From Vibrio intestinalis (GTDB lineage Bacteria; Pseudomonadota; Gammaproteobacteria; Enterobacterales; Vibrionaceae): a stretch of DNA of 64,000 bases. The stretch's first letter is position 1; each line of letters opens with the position of its first letter. Shown here in pieces: positions 27,212 to 35,244 of the stretch. The stretch is from the NCBI RefSeq assembly GCF_025195085.2, contig NZ_JANAVY020000011.1, positions 50,504 to 114,503 on the forward strand. The letters run 5' to 3'. Below the pieces are notes generated by a model. It had not been told where the DNA came from. It saw only the letters and a program-made list of their open reading frames with translations, and made no database searches. The position numbers and the translations under genes are program-made.

Positions 27212-28279
27212 CTATTTGGCTATTAATCCATAAGGCAGACTTTTGATTACGTTAGGATGTGTATCTATGCTTGGCCCTTGGTTTACTTGTTGCCAATCAA
27301 GCAACATGATCGCGAGTACATTGCGGTGCTCACCATAACTAAGGTCAAAGTCGCCACTTACCGAAGGTATCATGCCTTTTTCTTTGTTGATTGATTTCGC
27401 GATTGCCGCGCGGGTTTTCTCTACCACGGGGTCGTCTTCAAGGCCGGCCAGTAAGAAACTGATCCCCACTTCGGCAATCACATCTTCTTTAGCGCGTAAC
27501 AAGATAGTGTCGATATGGGTACGGAAATAATCATAGATCCATTGGTGCTGTTTCTCACTCACTTGGCGTTGATAGTATTCGGAATCGGCAAAAATAATGT
27601 GGGTCATACCGTAGATTTTATTGCCGAATTGCTGAGTCGAAAGCTTGCTGTCTTTTGCGTCAGGATAGGTTTGACGAAAAGCGGTAATAAATGGCTCAAC
27701 CACATCTTGCTCGCCTAGTTGCTTTAGCCAAAATACTTGATTAGCCAGTTGTGCCGCCCACGCACGAATCATCTCAGGATCAGTGGCGTAGCGATTAAAA
27801 TCGTAACGGCGAATCACTTGGCGAAGCTTGTTATCTTGGTGATGCTTTAAACCATACTCATCTGCACGAGCCATTGAGCCTAGCAGCGAGACGCCAAGGT
27901 AAAGGTACTCCGGATTATGCTTGGTGACGTTATAGCGTCTTAAGCTACGCTCGTCCGTTTCGCCGACATATTTGGCCAAACGTTTTTCAGAGTAGAGGTA
28001 TATTTGCTCTGGCGTATTCACTTCAGCGGCAAAATGATTCAATCGACTTGCGACACGCGCCAAATCACTCCAAATAGCCGCAGTGTATTTAGGATCTTGC
28101 GTTTGGCGGTAGAGTCTTAATCCATAATGACCCTCTTTAAAAGCCGATAAGGTATAGAGCTCACTCTCGTATGTGTGCTTTAGAATGTCAGCAGCATCTT
28201 TGTATTGGTTGCTTGATTGGCCAAACGCCGTGCTAGCAATGCTGAGACTGAGCAGAAGAGTGAAAAGTGTGCGAAGCAT
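27212..28279 (-). CDS. Exported DUF3541-family protein
   Basis: A 355-aa protein with a clear signal peptide (MLRTLFTLLLSLSIASTAFG). The rest is mostly alpha-helical, with Trp/Tyr-rich stretches and HxH-like residues (SYGEHRNVLAIMLLDW near the C-terminus). I recognise it as DUF3541, common in vibrios and without assigned function; the helical repeats recall alpha/alpha-barrel enzymes, but that is only inference. AGGGAT precedes the ATG. It lies 97 bp downstream of the alkB-like gene on the same strand. Confidence 0.72.
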   Translation of the reverse strand: MLRTLFTLLLSLSIASTAFGQSSNQYKDAADILKHTYESELYTLSAFKEGHYGLRLYRQTQDPKYTAAIWSDLARVASRLNHFAAEVNTPEQIYLYSEKRLAKYVGETDERSLRRYNVTKHNPEYLYLGVSLLGSMARADEYGLKHHQDNKLRQVIRRYDFNRYATDPEMIRAWAAQLANQVFWLKQLGEQDVVEPFITAFRQTYPDAKDSKLSTQQFGNKIYGMTHIIFADSEYYQRQVSEKQHQWIYDYFRTHIDTILLRAKEDVIAEVGISFLLAGLEDDPVVEKTRAAIAKSINKEKGMIPSVSGDFDLSYGEHRNVLAIMLLDWQQVNQGPSIDTHPNVIKSLPYGLIAK

Positions 28280-28376
28280 TGGTTATCCCTAACAGTGCAA
28301 TTGAGTAAGTGAACATATCAAATATAAATAGGGTTAATGTAAAACCTTAGTCATATTCGCGTTAAAGTATGAAGGA

Positions 28377-28976
28377 TTATTCAATCCACCTAAATGTGAG
28401 GTTGATTCTCGGCGTGTTGACCCGTTTGGTTTTCGGTAGCGCATGTTTCCAAAAGTGCTGTGTTTCTCCTGCCATCACCAACAAGCTACCACTGCTTAGT
28501 TGATACGCTAGCTTCTCGCTTGTTTGATTGTGTTTGAGTACAAATTTTCTTTCGGCCCCCAAACTGAGTGACGCAATCACAGGGTTGCGGCCTAGTTCTG
28601 CTTCATTATCTTGATGCCAGCCCATAGAATCTTCGCCATTTCGATATAAATTGATCAGCACAGAATTAAAACGGCTGTCGCAGATTTGTTCACAACGCTT
28701 TTGAATGGGGAGCAGGAAATCGGGAATCGGTGCTGGAGAGAGTTTTAACCCTGAGTATTGATAAGATCTGTCCCCAAACCATGCTTGCAGTCTTGGCTGT
28801 AATACCTCTTTACCGAACATTTTTATCGACAGTTGTTGCCAATCTATTTGATGAAAAAGCTGGTCATAAAGTTGCTCTGCATCCGTTGGCATTATAAATG
28901 CTTGCTCAAATAACAATCGACCTTGCGTAATCGTTTGCCATTGAGGTTGGGTCGAGAGTGGGATGAGGTCACACAT
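28377..28976 (-). CDS. AlkB-like 2-oxoglutarate/Fe(II) dioxygenase
   Basis: Expected to remove alkyl groups oxidatively from damaged nucleic-acid bases. The 199-aa chain keeps the whole active site: iron ligands H121 and D123 (GWHQDNE) and H178 (HFWKHALP), and 2-oxoglutarate-binding arginines R190 and R196 in PRINLTFR. Length and motifs fit the bacterial YbiU/ABH2-like AlkB branch more than E. coli AlkB itself. The ribosome site is poor. It is divergent from the CHASE-GGDEF gene. Confidence 0.88.
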   Translation of the reverse strand: MCDLIPLSTQPQWQTITQGRLLFEQAFIMPTDAEQLYDQLFHQIDWQQLSIKMFGKEVLQPRLQAWFGDRSYQYSGLKLSPAPIPDFLLPIQKRCEQICDSRFNSVLINLYRNGEDSMGWHQDNEAELGRNPVIASLSLGAERKFVLKHNQTSEKLAYQLSSGSLLVMAGETQHFWKHALPKTKRVNTPRINLTFRWIE

Positions 28977-29152
28977 GTATTATTATTATCGCTATTTTGG
29001 GCTTTTAGGCGGTGAATTTTCCTTACAACTATTATAGTTTGTAGTAAATGATAAAAATATAAGTTCGTAATAAACGAATGAAAAATTGGCCAGATATTTA
29101 TTGGCACTAAGTACCGCTAGAGTACGTTTTAGGTTGTTAAAAGGGGGAACTT

Positions 29153-30523
29153 ATGAGGTTTGACCGAGGTAGTCATTGGTCGTTCTATCTGTTTTTTGTA
29201 TGCCTCATTTGTATCGCAGTCGGTGGCGTGGAATTACTTCACAGCTACCAGTTGAGACATCTACGTGGCATTGAACAACAGAACGCAAAAGAGGAATTGT
29301 CGGTTGTTCGTTCACGACTGGAATCTTTGATTGTTTCAGACATCTACGTGGTGAACAGTTTGTCGACTTTAGTAGCGGCCAACCCTGACGTAGATTTGGA
29401 TGAATGGAACAAGCTAGCGTCTAATATCATTTTGCGCAGCACGCACATCAATGTTGTCGGGTTAGCCCCTGATGATATCGTTAAGTATATCTATCCATTG
29501 CAAGGAAATGAGCGCGTACTGGGGTTGGACTATCGAACCGTACCAGCGCAATGGCGCTCAATTCAAAAAGCACGTGAAATTGAAGAGACTTTGATTTCAG
29601 GCCCCGTTCAACTGGTGCAAGGTGGTAAAGCCTTTATCGCCCGTGTCCCTATTTTTACTGACCCGCCATTCAATCATCATTATTGGGGTGTGTGTAGCGT
29701 GGTGATTAGCTTGAAGAGCCTGTTCCAAGATGCGGGCATCTATACATTAACCCACAAATACCACATCGCCATTCGAGGAGTAGACAGCAGGGGTGAATCA
29801 GGCGCGGTATTTTTCGGTACGCAGTCTACCTTCGATGATGCATTCTCGATAGAACATGTTCACTTCCCTTATGGGGATTGGATGATTTCCATTGCTGCAA
29901 AAGAGAACCTATTGTCTGATGTACCTTGGTATCAAAAGCATGGAGCGCGAGTGCTGGGTTATGGGGTTTTATTTATTGTACTGAGTGCTTTTTTCGCGAT
30001 CTTTAGCCTTTATCGACGCGCGAACAAACGTGCGCTTCATGATGAATTGACAGGGTTACCAAACCGACGCTACTTCATGTTTACTCTACGTCATCAATTT
30101 GAACTGGCAGCGAAATCAGAGGGCGTAGACAGTTTTGCACTGCTCAATATCGATTTGGATAAGTTTAAGTCGATTAATGATAACTTTGGTCACAGCGCTG
30201 GGGATAAAGTACTGAAATCCATCGCCCAGCGGGTTCAGGGGGCGCTGAGGGCGTCTGATGTGGTTGCTCGAGTCGGCGGCGATGAATTTTTGGTGTTGTT
30301 GCCTCGCGTCTCTAAAGCGGAAGATGTCGATTCTATCTGTGTTCAGATCGAGAAAGCGCTTAGCCACACGCCGGTTATTTATCAGCAGCAGTTAATTAAC
30401 CTACGAGTGAGCATTGGTTATGCGCTGTATAAAATCGAATTTAGCGATGTAGAGGAGATGCTTCGTGTCGCAGATACACGAATGTATGACGTAAAGAAGA
30501 GTCATGCGCTTAAATTTCGATGA
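29153..30523 (+). CDS. CHASE-GGDEF diguanylate cyclase
   Basis: Signal-sensing c-di-GMP synthase of 456 aa. One helix (about residues 10-30) leads into a periplasmic CHASE domain (about 70-240, with GLDYR in the middle). A second helix (about 265-285) leads into the cytoplasmic GGDEF domain. The catalytic motif is GGDEF at 375-379, and the inhibitory I-site RASD is at 366-369, exactly five residues before it, so the enzyme should be active and feedback-controlled. A strong AAGGGGGAA site precedes the ATG. The stop codon lies one base before the first LuxO-like site of the qrr gene and no terminator separates them. Confidence 0.93.
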   Translation: MRFDRGSHWSFYLFFVCLICIAVGGVELLHSYQLRHLRGIEQQNAKEELSVVRSRLESLIVSDIYVVNSLSTLVAANPDVDLDEWNKLASNIILRSTHINVVGLAPDDIVKYIYPLQGNERVLGLDYRTVPAQWRSIQKAREIEETLISGPVQLVQGGKAFIARVPIFTDPPFNHHYWGVCSVVISLKSLFQDAGIYTLTHKYHIAIRGVDSRGESGAVFFGTQSTFDDAFSIEHVHFPYGDWMISIAAKENLLSDVPWYQKHGARVLGYGVLFIVLSAFFAIFSLYRRANKRALHDELTGLPNRRYFMFTLRHQFELAAKSEGVDSFALLNIDLDKFKSINDNFGHSAGDKVLKSIAQRVQGALRASDVVARVGGDEFLVLLPRVSKAEDVDSICVQIEKALSHTPVIYQQQLINLRVSIGYALYKIEFSDVEEMLRVADTRMYDVKKSHALKFR

Positions 30524-30524
30524 T

Positions 30525-30537
30525 TTGCATATTGCAA
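30525..30537. promoter_or_regulatory. LuxO-type activator site 1 for qrr
   Basis: TTGCATATTGCAA is a perfect match to the LuxO binding pattern TTGCA-N3-TGCAA. It lies about 115 bp upstream of the sigma54 promoter, a usual enhancer distance. Confidence 0.8.
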
Positions 30538-30546
30538 TTGCCACTT

Positions 30547-30559
30547 TTGCAATTTGCAT
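30547..30559. promoter_or_regulatory. LuxO-type activator site 2 for qrr
   Basis: TTGCAATTTGCAT fits the same pattern with one mismatch, 22 bp from site 1 (two helical turns). Another near-palindrome, TTGATTTCGCAAATCAA, follows at 30559-30575. Confidence 0.75.
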
Positions 30560-30653
30560 TGATTTCGCAAATCAAGAATGCCCTATGCACTAGGTTTTTG
30601 TGAACTTGGTGATAAACTCACCGTATTTGTACGATTTGGGAATATTTAAAAGT

Positions 30654-30670
30654 TGGCACGCTACATGCTT
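30654..30670 (+). promoter_or_regulatory. Sigma54 promoter of qrr
   Basis: TGGCAC-GCTAC-ATGCT: the GG and GC dinucleotides are separated by exactly 10 bp, as RpoN requires. The expected start falls at about 30680, on the TGACCC that begins Qrr transcripts. Confidence 0.9.
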
Positions 30671-30679
30671 TATAGATAT

Positions 30680-30789
30680 TGACCCTTATTAAGCCGAGGG
30701 TCACCTAGCCAACTGACGTTGTTAGTGAACCTTATTATTGTTCACATTCATACATAGCCAATCACAAGTATTGTGGTTGGCTTTTTTTT
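30680..30789 (+). ncRNA. qrr: Qrr quorum-regulatory small RNA
   Basis: Hfq-dependent small RNA of about 110 nt, made at low cell density by phospho-LuxO and sigma54. It pairs with luxR/hapR-type and other mRNAs to set the quorum-sensing state. It starts with TGACCCTT, has the first stem-loop GACCC...GGGTC, and contains the highly conserved pairing core TCACCTAGCCAACTGACG then TTGTTAGTGAA. It ends in a terminator stem AGCCAATCAC/GTGGTTGGCT with eight T residues (30756-30789). All known parts of a qrr locus are present: two LuxO sites, an RpoN promoter, the core and the terminator. Which numbered Qrr it is cannot be told from here. It lies between a diguanylate cyclase and an XRE regulator, not next to luxO. 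Confidence 0.96.
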
Positions 30790-30798
30790 ATCTCAATT

Positions 30799-32298
30799 TT
30801 ACTCTTGAGCCATTCGCGAGCACACCGCCCCTGTTGGACAAATCATTTGTGCGGGGGAGTGAATACCACGCTCAACCCAATTAATATTGAGTATCTTAGC
30901 GATGGTAGTTAGTTCTTTTTGAATGTTACGAGGGATCACTGCGCTGCCATCATTGGCGACACATAACGCCTTTAACTCTTGTGCTATGGTAGCCGAGTGT
31001 CCACCTTGAGCATCGATGGCAGGGTTAAGGTCGATGCCCGCACACAACACGCGATGATTACCCGCAGGGTCGGTCACATTGACCGATTCACAGCAATAGA
31101 TCCGAGGTTCGTTAGCGACGTGCAAAATGGAGATTTGCGCTGTACTACCTACCTGAGGCTCTGAAAGCCTTCTAAACACGGCCCAGTGCTGACATGGGTT
31201 TTGTACCTTGCGCATATTTCCCCAAGGTAGTGGGATGCCATTACCGCGATAAACCGCCTTAAGTTTATTTTGTCCGTAAGCATCAAAGTAGTGCCAGTGT
31301 GGGTAAGGGGATACTACCGTCATACGTCGCATCGCCACAGAGGGTGAAACGCCAGCTTTTTGATGAACATCGATTTCATAGCCGTTGCGGTCTAGCAGTT
31401 GGCGAAAAGGGACTTTGGGGCAAAGTAAAGCGCCCGCAAAAAAGCTTGATTCAAAATCGCGCCATGCTTGCAAAATGTGCTTAGAATTGAGCTCGGCACA
31501 GGGCGCTTCGTGCGGGTTCTCTTCCCATGTATTGGCGTGGCCAACAGACAGCACGCCTTTCAGCCCTTCTTTGCTGTGTAACACGCAGTGGCCGACATAA
31601 ACCGCCAAATCATACTTGAGCCGCGTTGGGTACTCTTTGAGTAATTCATTTAAGTAGATGCTACCGGGCGGCTCAAAAAAAGAGGTGACGACCTGCTTGG
31701 CGTTAACGCCTAGCTCATCCACTACATCTTTTGGTGCTTCCGAGACCCATCGGATGGTTAATCCCATGCTGCGGGCGATATCCATCAGATCTTGTGTTGA
31801 GAGGTTGAGTCGCTTTAGCCCAATTTCTTCAGCGGCGCGTTCGAGATCTGGGAAGTGATTTTGATGGCTTTCTTGGTGAGCGCGAATCAATAAGTGTGCA
31901 AATTGACGCCCGGTGATGCCAGTTTGTGACAACATTTCAGGAATTGCGATCTGCAATATTTCTTTCGAGAACAGAAAACTAGGTTCTAAAGCCATGCCAC
32001 TAATGCCACCGCGATTGCCTTTATCGGGCGTGATGTCTTGCTGGGCGGGCTCGTCATCTAGAAACCAAGCGGGATCTTTTTGAAAAACTTCTGCGATTAC
32101 CTCCAACATATCGATGCTCGGCACGCGCTTACCCCGTTCGATCATGGATAGGTAAGACACGCTCGGAGCGTACTCAGGGTTAACCCGAATACAGCGCGCA
32201 GAGAGGTCTTCCATAGTTAAATGGTTGCGTTTTCGTAGGTTACGAATCTTAGTACCCAAAAAGTGGGACTGACGTATTAAGCTTTTTGACAGAGACAT
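30799..32298 (-). CDS. XRE-family regulator with large C-terminal sensory region (DUF3612-like)
   Basis: 499-aa transcription factor. Residues about 12-78 are an XRE helix-turn-helix (LSARCIRVNPEYAPSVSYLS, then MIERGKRVPSIDML). The rest resembles the RamB/PrpR/ScfR layout of short-chain-acyl-CoA regulators and, from memory, Vibrio DUF3612 proteins. An IrrE-like segment LAVYVGHCVLH keeps the shape of a metallopeptidase helix but lacks the HExxH glutamate. The C-terminal third is Cys-rich (CC, CAG, CPTGAVC), which could bind metal or sense redox. It is divergent from the malate-synthase-G-like gene, and three direct repeats sit at its own start. Relatives in actinobacteria control glyoxylate or propionate genes, which suits the neighbour. 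Confidence 0.8.
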   Translation of the reverse strand: MSLSKSLIRQSHFLGTKIRNLRKRNHLTMEDLSARCIRVNPEYAPSVSYLSMIERGKRVPSIDMLEVIAEVFQKDPAWFLDDEPAQQDITPDKGNRGGISGMALEPSFLFSKEILQIAIPEMLSQTGITGRQFAHLLIRAHQESHQNHFPDLERAAEEIGLKRLNLSTQDLMDIARSMGLTIRWVSEAPKDVVDELGVNAKQVVTSFFEPPGSIYLNELLKEYPTRLKYDLAVYVGHCVLHSKEGLKGVLSVGHANTWEENPHEAPCAELNSKHILQAWRDFESSFFAGALLCPKVPFRQLLDRNGYEIDVHQKAGVSPSVAMRRMTVVSPYPHWHYFDAYGQNKLKAVYRGNGIPLPWGNMRKVQNPCQHWAVFRRLSEPQVGSTAQISILHVANEPRIYCCESVNVTDPAGNHRVLCAGIDLNPAIDAQGGHSATIAQELKALCVANDGSAVIPRNIQKELTTIAKILNINWVERGIHSPAQMICPTGAVCSRMAQE

Positions 32299-32299
32299 T

Positions 32300-32337
32300 T
32301 TGTAAAATTCACATTGTAAAATTTTTGTTGTGAAATT
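32300..32337. promoter_or_regulatory. Three direct repeats TTGTRAAATT, probable operator
   Basis: TTGTAAAATT at 32300 and 32314 and TTGTGAAATT at 32328 have an exact 14-bp period. They begin two bases upstream of the XRE regulator's start codon. Placement suggests autoregulation. Confidence 0.6.
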
Positions 32338-32376
32338 GTAGTCAAAAATTCGCTAGTCTACAAAGTAAGCAAGTTC

Positions 32377-32386
32377 ACAAATTTGT
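32377..32386. promoter_or_regulatory. Palindrome ACAAATTTGT in the divergent promoter
   Basis: Perfect 10-bp palindrome midway between the XRE regulator and the malate-synthase-G-like gene. It could be a second binding site or part of the promoter. Confidence 0.4.
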
Positions 32387-32482
32387 CACTAAACAGAAAT
32401 GACGATTTCATGAACGGCGAACGAACAACAAGTAAGTAAACGGAATAATTAAGTTGTGTGCTTTATCCACGAGGGAAAGACT

Positions 32483-33049
32483 ATGAATATGCTGACAATC
32501 GATAATAACGACATCCAAAACAATACGACTCCATTTATCGCACAAGCAGTCTTTGCCGTGGAAGCGATTAACGCTAGCGAAGCGATGGAAAAACAAATGC
32601 GTTCTAAGCAACTACTCGATAGTTTGTTTCCCTTAGAAAATGGCTCCCACACGGAAGTAACCGCGTATGTGATTGATTACCGTCACGTGATGGCTTACTT
32701 CAAAGATGGCAGCCACAGTGGCCTGAAATGCAATAAGCACTTTGTGGCTTACACCGGTGAAAAAGAGCAACCGAGTTCGATTTTGTTTAGAGATGGTAAC
32801 GGTAGCCACTTTGAACTGACGCTTGGGGGGTGCAAAGGGACGGGTTGTATCGAACTGATGGACATTGAAGATATTCAAATGGAAACATGTACCATGTTTC
32901 CACAAGCGGAAAGTATTTCGGCAATGCGCCACTGGATCAGTTTAGTAAAAGGCGACGTTAAGGGCCGACCAAGTGCTTGTAGCGAGGACAAAGAGTTCAC
33001 CGCCAAGAACGGTGACGACTACTGCCTAGATTGCTGTTATAAGATTTAA
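32483..33049 (+). CDS. Stand-alone protein resembling the insertion domain of malate synthase G
   Basis: 188-aa protein. Residues about 44-130 align by eye with the beta-rich insertion domain of E. coli GlcB as I remember it: PLENGS (50-55) with PLENGS, FVAYTGEKEQPSSILF (87-102) with FVGYRGDAAAPTCILL, and GSHFEL with GLHIEL. The catalytic TIM barrel and C-terminal domain of malate synthase are missing, so it cannot be an ordinary malate synthase. The last 25 residues add a Cys cluster (CSEDKEF...CLDCC), possibly metal-binding. The ATG at 32483 has GAGGGA upstream; the upstream in-frame GTG at 32456 lacks a good site. It is divergent from the XRE regulator and closed by a terminator. Function unknown; a sensory or regulatory role in acetate/glyoxylate metabolism is inference. 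Confidence 0.75.
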   Translation: MNMLTIDNNDIQNNTTPFIAQAVFAVEAINASEAMEKQMRSKQLLDSLFPLENGSHTEVTAYVIDYRHVMAYFKDGSHSGLKCNKHFVAYTGEKEQPSSILFRDGNGSHFELTLGGCKGTGCIELMDIEDIQMETCTMFPQAESISAMRHWISLVKGDVKGRPSACSEDKEFTAKNGDDYCLDCCYKI

Positions 33050-33073
33050 CCTATCTAGGATGAACGCCTGCGC

Positions 33074-33102
33074 AAAATCCGGTCAAAGGGCCGGATTTTT
33101 TT
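33074..33102 (+). terminator. Intrinsic terminator of the malate-synthase-G-like gene
   Basis: AAATCCGG and CCGGATTT around a 7-8 nt loop, followed by a T run. Confidence 0.85.
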
Positions 33103-33103
33103 A

Positions 33104-33349
33104 TTATTGAAAGTCGATGTGGTTAAAGTGAGGGTTAGCAGTTAATGCTGTTATGCTGGCTAATGTCTCGGTTGGTATTTTTGTAAGCTCATTCGCGATT
33201 TTTAAAACAATCACTTCTTGTTTGTCTGAGTTATAACCAGTATCAAATGCGGTGCCTTCGACGATACTTCCATCAGTGAGTACTAGCTTTATCGCCAATT
33301 TATACATACAGGCGATCTCAAGGTAATCGTATTGGCTACAGCTAATCAT
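33104..33349 (-). CDS. rof: Rho-binding antiterminator Rof
   Basis: 81-aa homologue of E. coli Rof (YaeO), which binds transcription terminator Rho and blocks its access to RNA. The N-terminal C-x-x-YDYLEIAC segment followed by short beta strands (LAIKLVLTDGSIVEGTAFDT) matches the Rof fold, and the length is right. Its start overlaps the stop of the VOC gene by 4 bp, so the two are translationally coupled. Confidence 0.82.
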   Translation of the reverse strand: MISCSQYDYLEIACMYKLAIKLVLTDGSIVEGTAFDTGYNSDKQEVIVLKIANELTKIPTETLASITALTANPHFNHIDFQ

Positions 33350-33756
33350 ACTATTAGTTTCCTCGGTTTTAACTCGACGACATTGCCTTCAGGGTCATCA
33401 ACGTAAATGGATTCACCAAAGCCTTGTGCGCCATATCGCTCCGCTGGAGGAGAAAAGTGCAGTTCTCGCTCGGTCAGCCATGCGATGAGCGCTTGTGGAT
33501 CGACGGGCTCAATTTGCAGGCAAAAATGATCCAGATTTCGGCCATTTTGGCTAGGCGCTTTACCACCAAGCTTACCGAGTTCACTGTCTACTTCGACGAT
33601 ATCAATTAGGCAATTGCCCGCTCTTAACTGAGTAAGGCCAAGATCTGGTAGAGTACGTTCAATAGGGCAACCCAAATGCTCACAGTAAAAGTTCAGCATG
33701 GCTTGCAGCTTGGTGGTACGCAAAACGATATGGTCTAATCCGACAATGGCTATCAT
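33346..33756 (-). CDS. VOC-family (glyoxalase/dioxygenase superfamily) protein
   Basis: 136-aa vicinal-oxygen-chelate protein with two beta-alpha-beta modules. The first begins IVGLDHIVLRTTKLQAMLNF and the second DHFCLQIEPVDPQ; GESIYVDDPEGNVVELK ends the domain. Likely metal ligands are H9, H79 region and the Glu of VVEL. Many such proteins act on glyoxal-type, fosfomycin-type or aromatic substrates; none is indicated here. AAGGAGAGG precedes the ATG. Confidence 0.85.
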   Translation of the reverse strand: MIAIVGLDHIVLRTTKLQAMLNFYCEHLGCPIERTLPDLGLTQLRAGNCLIDIVEVDSELGKLGGKAPSQNGRNLDHFCLQIEPVDPQALIAWLTERELHFSPPAERYGAQGFGESIYVDDPEGNVVELKPRKLIV

Positions 33757-33778
33757 TAACCTCTCCTTGTTGGCGTGA

Positions 33779-34375
33779 TTAGCGGATCAAGCTGTACGCT
33801 AAGCTCAGCATGATGATTCCCATAACACTGTCGACCACAACCCACGCTTTCGCATGACGAAACACAGGCGCAAGTAACCTCGCACCGTAGCCGAGTGAAA
33901 AGAAGAATAAAAATGAACCGCTGATGGCACCTAAAGCAAAGTTTAGCTTAGTCGCCTCATATTGGGTGGAGACTGAACCGAGTAAGACAACCGTATCAAG
34001 ATAGACATGTGGATTAAGCCAAGTAAACGCAAGGCATAGGCCAAGTGTTTTCGATAAGCTCGCTTTGCTATCGCCTTGCGGGGTCAGTTGATGTTTGCGC
34101 TGCCATGCAGAATAGAGGTTACTCAAGCCGTAAAACAGCAAAAACAGTGCGCCGCCATAGCGGGCGATAGTTTCAATTTGTGGGTACTGACTGACAAGCA
34201 ATCCAAAGCCTGCCACGCCCGCCGAAATCAGCAACGCATCGGAAAAGGCGCAGACGAAACAGACCCAAAACACATGATGCCGTTGAATACCTTGTTTAAG
34301 TACAAAAGCGTTTTGCGCGCCAATCGCCACGATCAACGACAACCCAAGCGCTAAGCCAGCAAAATAACTGGTCAT
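33779..34375 (-). CDS. LysE/ArgO-family amino-acid exporter
   Basis: 198-aa inner-membrane protein with six predicted helices. It shows the LysE family pattern: an N-terminal GLALGLSLIVAIGAQNAFVL block and the mid-protein TWLNPHVYLDTVVLLGS motif, which is characteristic of the ArgO/LysE basic-amino-acid branch. It should export arginine or lysine analogues. Its ATG overlaps the stop codon of the DUF924 gene (TAATG), so the two are coupled. Confidence 0.88.
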   Translation of the reverse strand: MTSYFAGLALGLSLIVAIGAQNAFVLKQGIQRHHVFWVCFVCAFSDALLISAGVAGFGLLVSQYPQIETIARYGGALFLLFYGLSNLYSAWQRKHQLTPQGDSKASLSKTLGLCLAFTWLNPHVYLDTVVLLGSVSTQYEATKLNFALGAISGSFLFFFSLGYGARLLAPVFRHAKAWVVVDSVMGIIMLSLAYSLIR

Positions 34376-34911
34376 TAAAAACTCGACCCCGGTTGAGTAA
34401 GAAACTCAATTTCTTCAGCGCTGCTCTCACGGCCTAAAATTTGATTGCGGTGTGGGTAGCGGCCAAAGCGGTCGATAATGGCTTTGTGTTTGAGTTCAAA
34501 ATCGTAATTGTGCTCTAGCCCAGGTTGGTTGAAGAGTACAACCGCCTGCTGGTGGATAAGCGCTGATTCGCTGTGCATAAAGGGCATGTAGAGGAAGCTT
34601 TTCTCTATAGCTGAGAGCGACTTGTCCAGTCCAAGGGCGATGGCTTCTTGGGCGAGCGCTAACGCGAGTGGATCTTGGCTGAACGCTTTTGCGCTGTTGC
34701 GGTAGACATTACGGGAGAACTGATCGAGCACTATGATTTCTGCCAAGCGACCTTTAGCACTGCTGCGCCAAGTGAAAAGCTCTGCTGCTGCGGCTTGTTG
34801 CAATAAAGGCGTAAAGCGCTGAGTAATGAGCGCGTCTATATCATCACTGGCTACAAACCAATCTTTGCTTTCAAGTTCTTTGAACCAGAAATCGAGCACT
34901 TGTTGTGGCAT
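34375..34911 (-). CDS. DUF924-family protein
   Basis: 178-aa alpha-helical protein that I recognise as DUF924, a tetratricopeptide-like family of unknown biochemical role. Conserved blocks present are VLDFWF (residues 5-10), GRLAEIIVLDQFSRN, YMPFMHSE and FGRYPHRN. It has no signal peptide or membrane segment. AAGGAG precedes the ATG. It is first in a two-gene unit with the amino-acid exporter. Confidence 0.85.
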   Translation of the reverse strand: MPQQVLDFWFKELESKDWFVASDDIDALITQRFTPLLQQAAAAELFTWRSSAKGRLAEIIVLDQFSRNVYRNSAKAFSQDPLALALAQEAIALGLDKSLSAIEKSFLYMPFMHSESALIHQQAVVLFNQPGLEHNYDFELKHKAIIDRFGRYPHRNQILGRESSAEEIEFLTQPGSSF

Positions 34912-35244
34912 ACCAACTCCTTGTCTTGCATAACCTAGGGATATTTATTGCTTGAAGCACATCAATATAGCCTAGTTTGTGAGTTTGTTTAAACTGTTCG
35001 CAAAAAGCTCACTTTTTACGATTCATTGTGTGGCAACGAATATGCACTTTATTCGCAATTCTACGAGCAAAAAAACACTCTAGTAGCGGCTTTTGCGTGT
35101 TCTGTGAAATATTAGTCAGAGTGAATATTGTTGGATAAAAATCCATGTTTATTCATCCAGTTATACTATGATAACGCTCACTAAAATGCGCCGCCTAACT
35201 CTCTATTCTTACCTCCGAAAAATAATAATCAAAAGGGCAGAATT
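34912..35244. other. 333-bp gap upstream of arcC
   Basis: No ORF. AT-rich promoter region of the carbamate kinase. Separated halves TGAATA (about 35122) and TATTCA (about 35150) recall ArgR half-sites but their spacing does not fit one ARG box. Nothing else convincing. Confidence 0.35.

Noticed and set aside
35115..35160. ArgR box before arcC
   Set aside because: TGAATA and TATTCA halves are separated by more than 20 bp, unlike an 18-bp ARG box.
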